Source: a virus. Taken from it: 64,000 nt of DNA. Shown piece by piece: positions 52,501 through 58,245 of this stretch. The notes below the pieces were generated by a model. The model did no database searches and was not told the origin of the DNA. It worked only from the letters and a program-made list of their open reading frames with translations. Each line of letters begins with the position of its first letter. Positions within the stretch are counted from its first letter, which is position 1. The position numbers and the translations under genes are program-made. The DNA lies in IMG/VR virus record IMGVR_UViG_3300035703_000021, positions 62,001 through 126,000 of that record; one strand, written 5' to 3'.

Positions 52501-53450
52501 TGCCAAACAGAGTCCCAGTGGCCAACTCGGTCACTCCTGAGCAGGCCAGAGTGATCTTTGAGGCGACTAGTGAGGCACGGGAGCTGGGAGCCGTAGTCGG
52601 AGCGCGTAGTAGCCTTATAAGTAAGTACGTGAAGTTCTCGGACGAAAACATCCTGGCAAATGAAATCGCTCTCACAGACGAAACCTCCGGACTGTCGGAG
52701 GCTAGATTACAAAAATCCTCCTTCGCGCCCGCGACAAGATTCGAACTCGATGACGGCCAGGCCGCTTCCAAAGCCAAACCCTACACCGTCCTGGGTATGT
52801 ACGAAGAGCTGGAAGGGGGCCCATCTCTTAAAAACTCCACTCTAGGAGCCAATTACATCTCCGCAGAGGAGGACAACGGTGTTGAGACTGCTTTTAATCC
52901 TGTCGAGTCGTGTAAAAGGTTCGGAGGGGCGAACTGCGAGTCGCTGTACTCCGACTCCCAGGCCCGGTGCGTCAAAGGCTTTAGCAAGGCTCTCTTCCCG
53001 GAGACCTACTCGGAAGTTCCTGGGCTCTCAACATCCTCGGTAGCTGTGGACAGGCCTCTAGGAACTTTCGCGGAGTACAAACCCTCTAAGCTCCTCGTGC
53101 CTACAACTTCCTACGCCGTCCCGCACGCCTACATGTCTCTCCTTCCCGACACCACGCTCATCGGCGAGAAGGGAGAGCCTATCCTGATGACCGTGTTCGC
53201 TGACCCTCTAGTCTACGAGTCTGGAGGATCGGAGCTGAGCGAGTACGGAAATACCGAGTTTGGCATCGTTGAGTTCATAAGGGCAAAGCTGGAGAGGAAC
53301 ACCGAGTTCAGCTGCGCTACTTTCGAATCCCCCTTCTACTACCAGATCTGCATGAATATCATGAAGTGCAAGAGGTTCTCCCCACCGCTAGATGGCCAGT
53401 ACTCTCTCGATTTCTGTCCTCGGACCCTCTCAGGAGGTAGACTCAAGTGA
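49587..53450 (+). CDS. Very large virion protein of unknown function
   Basis: A 1287-residue protein that I do not recognise. Residues 1-130 are helical (EIRINLQRLVLRSVSLYEEKF). The central 1000 residues alternate Ser/Tyr-rich helices (for example LLKNLGITTSAFIPNL and SLLNILNLSQKDK) with repeats of the type FG-x-x-x-Y...SLS. The C-terminal region has cysteines (CKRFGGANCESLYSD) and aromatic-Ser strands. It is too long for a baseplate wedge of known small type, and tape-measure coiled coils are not obvious. It begins a plus-strand unit ending at 55174. A structural role is inferred from size, position and late promoter. Confidence 0.65.
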   Translation: MTPQFFEEIRINLQRLVLRSVSLYEEKFGKFKIDASKQSFLNSGIEILSLVLDRVERDEEVSVLPFKQILLEILFELEFDTDVIKNLLPYLKSGLEESIRSKPNYDANLTRIIDSYFILFSENISSYSFYASSSALDILQEQPEYQYSEKLYALVPLEIDESAGRVYTLFPRSRYWEEYQLLSEESSYSPLSYNRTASKLGLAKYAIPITYQSLVVYDGDLYKLSPDVAAPTRVYFDQTQWTKYSPKKFDSSKSFRTVYESKIRSAFSKVTEEGFDVNSIVSDSNVSRYSRDVAVDESLLPSTFGGIGKQILDSIKNLRKISEAFGGYQGSPVGGVEYITNFSESLLAATLGRYLPEAYDTYEGKSTFGRFDILFKSSITTNRIPGLKFLDKFGSLKSFVQGQKLPTGTTIAREKVVYNPVYSQFFNGIQDRYNVLLATTTYAEKARVDLLLFAIESLYRRSLIVGDTVAAISNTLDSTGKVPGYEGLGSVKTQIDELQRVFPPTMYVLDQGGIAGFTGAIKYLLNSYSRFSKAVIDPLLPGQSLEFFGPWVERIANKLEEVNLLLKNLGITTSAFIPNLSFESFEANNQRTISYLSSLGFRDYEINKLLEAEDFAQLVSNFAPLSDSNDLKSFFKAYELSQLIYEFGGQSGVDAYLSFLYSQNSLSSLLNILNLSQKDKSKATYVNIDKYPTLIGLLIGLTYAVDASQLVKFTEILGENNLTLLQSISYLYQNGQSTIIKNREDVDFLEPLVEQMITGVYKDDPFSSPTLNYDQVNSLAPIALKQWTEIIGDNLGRMDSKSLVKNLYDRAQGLTPKELVAILNMPDSPNNFGALVDGFSGGSFTSFLRYASLSGIALKLGFYKNSYQTDNFKIADGQEFYAIPKLVEAIDGLIDSISIIRTIFSSKLNYTVTTDKDFADSLQPLIYSQNKEFEAIPQLISLRAQGGSLPGQTSLASSSVIAESPGIGNSRVPNRVPVANSVTPEQARVIFEATSEARELGAVVGARSSLISKYVKFSDENILANEIALTDETSGLSEARLQKSSFAPATRFELDDGQAASKAKPYTVLGMYEELEGGPSLKNSTLGANYISAEEDNGVETAFNPVESCKRFGGANCESLYSDSQARCVKGFSKALFPETYSEVPGLSTSSVAVDRPLGTFAEYKPSKLLVPTTSYAVPHAYMSLLPDTTLIGEKGEPILMTVFADPLVYESGGSELSEYGNTEFGIVEFIRAKLERNTEFSCATFESPFYYQICMNIMKCKRFSPPLDGQYSLDFCPRTLSGGRLK

Positions 53451-54265
53451 ATTCAAAGATTCAGACTTTCTTCAAAACAGTTAAGGGAGCTCGGCAGCTC
53501 TCTTTCGGCGAGAGAGCTCAGGAGAATTTTAACTACGTCGAGCTGAACACAAATGGTATCCCATTCTCGGACAACGTTGTAAGCCTGTTCAAGCAGATGA
53601 ATGATTCCTACGTTCTGGAGATATCGAGAGACCAAAGAGTTCCTATCATCATCCCAGAGATGAAACTCTCTAACCAGGAGATACTGACGTGGGAGGATCA
53701 CTGGGTCTCAGCGGAGAACAACGCGCTCGTGGACCCTTACATTCAGAAGATCAACCTCCAGAGAAATAGATTAGTCCACGCGAACTTCAACGTGCACAGA
53801 GCTGAGCTTAGTCACCTAAGCCTAGAGGCCAACACGAATATGAGGGCCGTAATGATCACCTCAGCTCCCAAACTCGAGGTTCTAAATGTCTCCAACTGCC
53901 CCGGTCTTAACGTTATCAACCTGGGAGACAATAGATCTCTTAAAGCCCTACTTGCAAGGAATTGCAACCTGTCCTCCTTGGCTCAGGAACGCCTCCTAAG
54001 AGACTTCAGACCTGTAACCACTTCGTCGTCGAATAGGGACTTCGCGATGTTCAGAAAAACGTACGAGACTCTGGTCGATCTAAGAGGCACGGATATAGAC
54101 TGGTCGAACAGGAAAGTAGCATCCAAGATCCGTGTTCTTCTGTGCAATAACTGGCTGGTTCTGTGGGATAATCCTCCGCCCGTTACAGTGGTTCCGCCTC
54201 ACATGTACTCGTTTTTCACCAGTAGTCTTGAGAATTCCCTGATTAAAGACTACTATAGTGCTTAA
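53447..54265 (+). CDS. Small leucine-rich-repeat-like protein
   Basis: A 272-residue protein. Residues 105-185 show LRR units: IQKINLQRNRL, AELSHLSLEANTN, KLEVLNVSNCPGLNVINLGD and LKALLARNCNLSS. The flanks are mixed alpha/beta. The GTG start at 53447 has a perfect AGGAGG ribosome site nine bases upstream and overlaps the previous stop by four bases. It is translated after the 1287-residue protein and probably assembles with it. The LRR pattern matches the irregular repeats of the 15854-19444 protein, so a shared recognition role is possible. Confidence 0.7.
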   Translation: MNSKIQTFFKTVKGARQLSFGERAQENFNYVELNTNGIPFSDNVVSLFKQMNDSYVLEISRDQRVPIIIPEMKLSNQEILTWEDHWVSAENNALVDPYIQKINLQRNRLVHANFNVHRAELSHLSLEANTNMRAVMITSAPKLEVLNVSNCPGLNVINLGDNRSLKALLARNCNLSSLAQERLLRDFRPVTTSSSNRDFAMFRKTYETLVDLRGTDIDWSNRKVASKIRVLLCNNWLVLWDNPPPVTVVPPHMYSFFTSSLENSLIKDYYSA

Positions 54266-54274
54266 CAGAGAATA

Positions 54275-55174
54275 ATGGCTGATCTACGAAGTCGGTTTAT
54301 CGAGGACTACGCCGGAGGCCTCCTCAACGTTGCTAGGCAGGAGCTCTCCACGGCTGGCGAAGTTCTCGCGCAGGACGGCTTGACATCCGAAGGCACACTC
54401 TTCGTGGAGGATGGCACTGGCACGAAGAGCGGCCTAAAACTCGGAGTTAGTCTGGCCGAAGTTGTGGATCCTACGACCGAAACCGGCGTTGTTAATGTAC
54501 GCTACGCCGACCGTACGTACGCGAAGATCAGGGACCTCAAGATATTCTCAACGGCTATTGCCTCAGCCCAAGCGGCTCTAGCCGAAGCCACATCTACGTC
54601 CGTCTCTAACCTGGAGACTACTCTCCAGCTCCTAGAGGACGACATCTCCTCCATAGGAGAGAATTTTCAGCAGAATCTGGCCACAGGTCAGGAGCAACTT
54701 CAGACTCTTAGCCTGACGCAGAGAGACCTGCTCGAGTCAAAAGCCGTGACGGACGTCAAGATCCAGAGCTTAGAGGCCAGAGTGCTGGCCCTAGAGGTCC
54801 CTACGAGCTCGCCTCCCGAAGTTGTAACTCTCGCCACCTCTACAAATCAACTGTACTACTCAGGCACGATCCAGATCGTAGGAGCCAACGTAACCGGAAC
54901 AGGCACTGCCTTTGACACGCAACTGGATATTGGTGATGTGTTCGTAGCAACGGTTCCCGCGATCACAGCCGAAGGAACTACGATTCCAGAGGAGGAAGTG
55001 GAGTTCACGGTGACCAGTTTTGACACAACAACCCCGGCCACAAAGATCACCGTCACTCCAACAAGTAAGACTATATCCTCGAACGTAAGGTTCAGAAGAA
55101 GCCGGGACCTTGACCTGAGAAAGAAGATCAACGAGATCATCGGAGCCCTGAAAACTCTAGATCTCGTTGTATAG
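54275..55174 (+). CDS. Coiled-coil fibre protein
   Basis: A 299-residue protein. The N-terminus (RFIEDYAGGLLNVARQELST, then LFVEDGTGTKSGLKLG) is the conserved start of a structural protein found in cyanophages. Residues 95-175 form a long coiled coil (SVSNLETTLQLLEDD through SLEARVLALE). The C-terminal 120 residues are a beta domain (VTGTGTAFDTQLDIGDVF), then a short helix. It is probably a trimeric fibre, for example a collar or neck fibre. Its stop overlaps the converging 55157 gene by 18 bases. Confidence 0.75.
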   Translation: MADLRSRFIEDYAGGLLNVARQELSTAGEVLAQDGLTSEGTLFVEDGTGTKSGLKLGVSLAEVVDPTTETGVVNVRYADRTYAKIRDLKIFSTAIASAQAALAEATSTSVSNLETTLQLLEDDISSIGENFQQNLATGQEQLQTLSLTQRDLLESKAVTDVKIQSLEARVLALEVPTSSPPEVVTLATSTNQLYYSGTIQIVGANVTGTGTAFDTQLDIGDVFVATVPAITAEGTTIPEEEVEFTVTSFDTTTPATKITVTPTSKTISSNVRFRRSRDLDLRKKINEIIGALKTLDLVV

Positions 55175-55519
55175 TTCGTTTATTATCTCGTCGATAGTCT
55201 CTATATCTACGCGGACCGAGTAAAGCGGGCCAACTTTACGAAGTATAAAAAACACGAGCCCAACTGACCTCTCCTCCTCTGTGCGAAAGAGCGAGTCGAA
55301 GATCTTGTCGTACTTGTCCTCTCCACCGATCATCTGATACACCGTATCCGGATCGAAGATCCACATGCAGTCTGTTTTATCCGCTGTTGCAACGTAAAGT
55401 GCGAAAGGGGTCCTGTGCATAAGGACCTGCTCCAAGCACTCCAGCGTGTCCTGAAGATTCTCAGTGTTTCTCAGCGACTCCCTCAAGGACTTCTTCTCGT
55501 GCTCGGAGTTCAGGCTCAT
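55157..55519 (-). CDS. Hypothetical protein following dCMP deaminase
   Basis: A 120-residue protein of unknown function. The ATG at 55519 overlaps the dCMP deaminase stop (ATGA); longer in-frame starts fall inside the deaminase gene. It is acidic, with a helical head (KKSLRESLRNTENLQDTLECLEQVL) and a mixed beta end (VGLVFFILRKVGPLYSVRVDI). It is co-transcribed with the deaminase from the promoter at 55948. Its last 18 bases overlap the fibre gene on the other strand. Confidence 0.65.
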   Translation of the reverse strand: MSLNSEHEKKSLRESLRNTENLQDTLECLEQVLMHRTPFALYVATADKTDCMWIFDPDTVYQMIGGEDKYDKIFDSLFRTEEERSVGLVFFILRKVGPLYSVRVDIETIDEIINELYNEI

Positions 55520-55926
55520 TGAACTTTCTCCACGTCGACCCCTAGCTCTTGAAGAACATCCAGGCCCTCGGTGATCCTGTACTCGTGTCTGTAGTATACC
55601 TTTCTGACCCCGCTCTGGGCCAGTAGCTTGGAACACTCTGGGCAGGGAGAGTGAGTGCAGAAGAGCTCGGCTCCCTCTATAGACTCTGTCGATTTGGCCA
55701 TCTTGACAAGAGCGTTCTGCTCCGCGTGAAGCACGAATGGCGATGTTGTTCCGTCTTCCTTCTCGCAAACGTTCGTCCTGAACCCGCTCGGAGTCCCGTT
55801 CCATCCGTGAGCTAAAATAGAACCATTTTTCACCACGATAGCTCCAACTTTTAATCTTCTACATTCGGAAACTTGAGCAAATCGCTCAGCGATATCCATG
55901 TACGCTTTAACTAGCTCAGGCTTCAT
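55516..55926 (-). CDS. dCMP deaminase
   Basis: A 136-residue deoxycytidylate deaminase-like enzyme making dUMP from dCMP for thymidylate synthesis. HAEQNALVK supplies His67 and catalytic Glu69, and SPCPECSKLL supplies Cys95 and Cys98, the zinc ligands. GWNGTPSGF near residue 41 is the usual substrate loop. The complete zinc site predicts activity. It works with the P-loop kinase at 9006-9593 in nucleotide supply. It has its own extended -10 promoter. Confidence 0.93.
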   Translation of the reverse strand: MKPELVKAYMDIAERFAQVSECRRLKVGAIVVKNGSILAHGWNGTPSGFRTNVCEKEDGTTSPFVLHAEQNALVKMAKSTESIEGAELFCTHSPCPECSKLLAQSGVRKVYYRHEYRITEGLDVLQELGVDVEKVQ

Positions 55927-55947
55927 ACAATCCTAGATCCTAGTGTA

Positions 55948-55956
55948 ATTATATCA
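55948..55956 (-). promoter_or_regulatory. Extended -10 promoter (TGATATAAT)
   Basis: On the minus strand TGATATAAT, preceded by another TG, lies 21 nt before the ATG at 55926, overlapping the stop codon of the preceding small gene. It drives the deaminase and the 55519 gene. A short AGGAT ribosome site follows. Confidence 0.65.
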
Positions 55957-56208
55957 CACCTTGAAGGATCGGTTTCCGCCTAGGCCGAGCTTATTTACAA
56001 TGTGTCTATTGAACTTTCTGAGCAGCCTTTTATCCTCCTCTCCAAGGAAGACTTTGTCGCTCGGTGGAGCGTCAGGGACGTCCTCCGGTGGTGCAGGAGG
56101 CACGATCTCCTCTACGGTCTGCTCCTCTGGCTCTGCCCGAAGTACCTCCTCTTCCACCAGTTCCGGGGAGTCAGAGGATGATGATGCTCGGCGTCTCGAT
56201 GTTGTCAT
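55954..56208 (-). CDS. Small acidic/Pro-rich hypothetical protein
   Basis: An 84-residue protein. The head is basic and Ser rich (MTTSRRRASSSSDSPEL), the middle is acidic and Pro rich (EEIVPPAPPEDVPDAPPSD), and the end is basic and helical (RLLRKFNRHIVNKLGLGG). The ATG at 56208 overlaps the stop of the previous gene in ATGA. It looks mostly disordered, with a basic C-terminal helix that could bind nucleic acid. The function is unknown. Confidence 0.55.
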   Translation of the reverse strand: MTTSRRRASSSSDSPELVEEEVLRAEPEEQTVEEIVPPAPPEDVPDAPPSDKVFLGEEDKRLLRKFNRHIVNKLGLGGNRSFKV

Positions 56209-56411
56209 GGTCTTCGTACTCTGCGGCAGGAGCTGCAGGATTGGTAAGGTGATCTTGTTAGTGGAGATGGAATCTGCTCCCACCCGCTCTGAGTAAGGCC
56301 GGTCGCGAGATCGCTAGAAGGATTCTGCTTAGGCTTGGACGGAGCTCTCTCCGCCCACTTCCTCCAGCTCGAGAGCTCCGAGGCCGATACGGAGTCGGGT
56401 AGATTGTTCAT
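56205..56411 (-). CDS. Small hypothetical protein
   Basis: A 68-residue protein starting MNNLPDSVSASELSSWRKWAERA, then Pro/Ser rich with a Cys/Arg-rich end. I place the start at 56411 because the octamer at 56432 lies 20 nt upstream of it, inside what would otherwise be the first codons of a longer frame. It is coupled to the 55954 gene by an ATGA overlap. The function is unknown. Confidence 0.5.
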   Translation of the reverse strand: MNNLPDSVSASELSSWRKWAERAPSKPKQNPSSDLATGLTQSGWEQIPSPLTRSPYQSCSSCRRVRRP

Positions 56412-56431
56412 GATTCCTAACTCTACATGGT

Positions 56432-56439
56432 CTTTAAAC
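56432..56439 (-). promoter_or_regulatory. Candidate late promoter octamer (GTTTAAAG)
   Basis: On the minus strand GTTTAAAG followed by ACCATGTAGAG lies 20 nt before the ATG at 56411. It lies back to back with the plus-strand extended -10 promoter at 56448. Confidence 0.55.
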
Positions 56440-56447
56440 CTCAATCC

Positions 56448-56456
56448 TGGTACAAT
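56448..56456 (+). promoter_or_regulatory. Extended -10 promoter (TGGTACAAT)
   Basis: TG-G-TACAAT ends only six bases before the ATG at 56463, so the transcript would begin at or next to the start codon. Only one base differs from the other extended -10 sites. Confidence 0.55.
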
Positions 56457-56462
56457 AGGACC

Positions 56463-56693
56463 ATGAAATTATTCCGCTTTCACTACGTGTGGGACTTTGG
56501 CCACGAATGGTACGCCTCGTTTCTCTGCCGAGACAGGTGGTCGGTTCTTCACGTGAATGTCAATCTCGACGACTACTTCATCTGGGACGCGTCGGTGTAT
56601 CTTGCCGTGAATAAAGGATGCCCACTGCAGTTCAAGCTCAGCGTCTGTAGCTTTACACTCTACCTAAAATTGTTCTCCGAGTTCTACTACTAA
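56463..56693 (+). CDS. Small hypothetical protein, possibly leaderless
   Basis: A 76-residue protein rich in Phe, Tyr and Trp (FRFHYVWDFGHEWYASFLC, then FIWDASVYLAVNKG). The function is unknown. I start it at 56463 because the extended -10 promoter ends six bases upstream, which leaves essentially no leader; a longer frame would start upstream of the promoter. It lies alone on the plus strand between two minus-strand genes. Confidence 0.55.
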   Translation: MKLFRFHYVWDFGHEWYASFLCRDRWSVLHVNVNLDDYFIWDASVYLAVNKGCPLQFKLSVCSFTLYLKLFSEFYY

Positions 56694-56697
56694 GCCT

Positions 56698-57069
56698 TTA
56701 GGTAGAGGCTCCGCCCACTTTATCGATAGGATCGTAGGTCTTTCCAGGCACTTCCGCATCCTTATTTGCTTCCAGTAGATTCTCCGCCACGGCAGGCTCC
56801 TGAAGCCCTGAAGGATCCATTTGAGTCCACTGCTGCCATCCCCACATATCCTCCGAGCCAAGCGGGTGCGGGATTTGGGGCTTGGAGCCAGCGGCCCGGG
56901 CTCTCGAGTTCCTGAGAGGGCCAGGGTTAACCCGGTTGGATGTTCTGAGATAGTCCGGCTGCGAGAGTTGCTGGCGTACGAGCGACGTTATCTGGGTATC
57001 TGTGGACCTGTAATCCGAAGAAGCCTTAAGCTCTTCCCACTTCTCGTAGGGGTTGTTATTTACAGCCAC
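56698..57069 (-). CDS. Hypothetical protein (GTG start)
   Basis: A 123-residue protein of unknown function. It starts at GTG (57069) as VAVNNNPYEKWEELKASS with Met read at the first codon, and is rich in Pro, Arg and Gln in the middle (TSNRVNPGPLRNSRARAAG). It looks mostly disordered with a short helical head. The octamer at 57092 lies exactly 22 nt upstream, supporting this start. It may be a head-assembly or accessory protein, since it is expressed divergently with the chaperone-like genes. Confidence 0.6.
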   Translation of the reverse strand: MAVNNNPYEKWEELKASSDYRSTDTQITSLVRQQLSQPDYLRTSNRVNPGPLRNSRARAAGSKPQIPHPLGSEDMWGWQQWTQMDPSGLQEPAVAENLLEANKDAEVPGKTYDPIDKVGGAST

Positions 57070-57091
57070 GGCATCCGTCTCTCTAAGATAA

Positions 57092-57099
57092 ATTTAAAC
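57092..57099 (-). promoter_or_regulatory. Candidate late promoter octamer (GTTTAAAT), divergent pair
   Basis: On the minus strand GTTTAAAT followed by TTATCTTAG lies exactly 22 nt before the GTG at 57069. It is paired with the plus-strand octamer at 57106. Confidence 0.6.
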
Positions 57100-57105
57100 A
57101 AAGGG

Positions 57106-57113
57106 GTTTAAAG
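57106..57113 (+). promoter_or_regulatory. Candidate late promoter octamer (GTTTAAAG), divergent pair
   Basis: GTTTAAAG followed by AAAGGAACAC lies exactly 22 nt before the ATG at 57136, repeating the spacing of the pair at 49544/49557. Confidence 0.6.
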
Positions 57114-57135
57114 AAAGGAACACATCATAAACACC

Positions 57136-57513
57136 ATGGCGGTAAGCAAAATGAGTCGGGAGGCGTCAGTGGTGGCGACTCACGCTGATGAAGAAGACGA
57201 TCTCTTCGACTTCGGAGAGCCGGAAGTTATTCCAGTTGAGATCTCTCCGGGTAAGTTCCTGACGCTGAAGGAACCTACTGCTAACGATCTTATCGAGATC
57301 AGCAAGATCTCCAATAATAAGAACATCGACGAGATCGAAGCAACTCTGCAGACCATCTGCATCCTCTACGTTCCCGATCCAGGGAAAAGACGACTGTCGT
57401 TAAAAGAAGCTAAAAGGCTCCGTCCCAAGCAGCTGAAAAAGCTGGGAGCGGCCATCAACGAGCTGCTTGGAATGGACGAGGAACCCGCAGCCGATGAAGA
57501 AGGAGAGCAGTGA
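57136..57513 (+). CDS. Putative tail assembly chaperone 1
   Basis: A 125-residue protein. The segment VEISPGKFLTLKEPTANDLIEISK matches the 'F-x-T-L-x-EPT-x-x-DL' start of Mu gp41-type tail assembly chaperones. The rest is helical (DEIEATLQTICILYV, then RLRPKQLKKLGAAINELLG) with an acidic tail. Tail chaperones coat the tape measure during assembly. It overlaps the next gene, which is in the +1 frame, by 20 bases. A shared LxFRDITG-type motif in that gene suggests duplication. It is just upstream of the sheath gene. Confidence 0.6.
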   Translation: MAVSKMSREASVVATHADEEDDLFDFGEPEVIPVEISPGKFLTLKEPTANDLIEISKISNNKNIDEIEATLQTICILYVPDPGKRRLSLKEAKRLRPKQLKKLGAAINELLGMDEEPAADEEGEQ

Positions 57514-57943
57514 TCTTGACGTTGTGAGAAATCACGACTACACGGTAACTATCACGGACGCGAAAGGTCGAAAATTAAACTTCAGGGACATCACAGGAAG
57601 CGACCTGGAATACCTTGACAGGATCATAGGAAGCTTCGAAGAGAAAAGCGAGAAACACCTCTCATTTGACGATGTTATCTCTGTGTTAACAACACTCAGC
57701 ACCAGGGATTTCGACTTTAAGAGGCTAACGCAGAGAACTCTCTCTCAGCTCTTCGAGGCTGTTCAGGAGCACATCCTCTGCAACTATATGGCAAAGTACG
57801 TGTGGTTGGGCCAGTGCTACAGCATCCAAAACGGATCGTTCTCTGGACTTAGCGCAATGGAAGAGGTACCGATGACAAAATTTATCGCGATGATCCAGAT
57901 TCACAAGGAGGCGATAGAGTCAATTAACAAACCCACTGAATGA
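57494..57943 (+). CDS. Putative tail assembly chaperone 2 (paralogue)
   Basis: A 149-residue protein. Its KGRKLNFRDITGSDLEYLDRI repeats the pattern of KFLTLKEPTANDLIEISKI in the preceding gene, so the two look like paralogues. The rest is helical. The ATG at 57494 overlaps the previous gene by 20 bases in another frame. Many phage chaperone pairs are made by ribosomal frameshifting; no convincing slippery heptamer is visible in the overlap, so reinitiation is more likely here. Its stop overlaps the next start (ATGA). Confidence 0.6.
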   Translation: MKKESSDLDVVRNHDYTVTITDAKGRKLNFRDITGSDLEYLDRIIGSFEEKSEKHLSFDDVISVLTTLSTRDFDFKRLTQRTLSQLFEAVQEHILCNYMAKYVWLGQCYSIQNGSFSGLSAMEEVPMTKFIAMIQIHKEAIESINKPTE

Positions 57944-58182
57944 CAGACTCCGAAAGACTGAAACTCATCCTGATACTGTGCTCGATCTGCCTTAAGCAGG
58001 ATATCTCGGAGCTCAAAGCGTTTATCAGCGTAAGCGCTAGGTACGTAGACACAAACGACTTCAATAAGATACTTAGAAAATCGATCAGAGTCCTAGAGAC
58101 TAGGAGGTGCGGAGCTATATCGTGCCCCGACTGGCTCATGGGGGAACTTTTCCAGCTTTACAAGATCGACGTGATCGACTAA
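57940..58182 (+). CDS. Small hypothetical protein
   Basis: An 80-residue helical protein (TDSERLKLILILCSICL, then FNKILRKSIRVLETRRC), with four cysteines. The function is unknown. Its ATG overlaps the chaperone-like gene's stop (ATGA), so the three are translated together. The next gene, sheath, has its own octamer promoter 21 bases after this stop. Confidence 0.6.
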   Translation: MTDSERLKLILILCSICLKQDISELKAFISVSARYVDTNDFNKILRKSIRVLETRRCGAISCPDWLMGELFQLYKIDVID

Positions 58183-58203
58183 ACACGCATAAAATAGCCG
58201 TTT

Positions 58204-58211
58204 GTTTAAGG
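58204..58211 (+). promoter_or_regulatory. Candidate late promoter octamer (GTTTAAGG)
   Basis: GTTTAAGG followed by GTAGTAATG lies 34 nt before the sheath ATG at 58246. Its GTTTAAGGGTA core matches that at 35133. Confidence 0.6.
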
Positions 58212-58245
58212 GTAGTAATGAAAGATATAGTGTCTTCAATCCCCT

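Noticed and set aside
55520-55804. N-terminal extension of the 55157 gene to 55804
   Set aside because: It is out of frame with but entirely inside the dCMP deaminase gene, and is Arg/Ser-rich shadow sequence. The ATG at 55519 overlaps the deaminase stop in the usual ATGA form.
57467-57513. Programmed ribosomal frameshift between the two chaperone-like genes
   Set aside because: No slippery heptamer is visible in the overlap, and the second gene has its own ATG at 57494.
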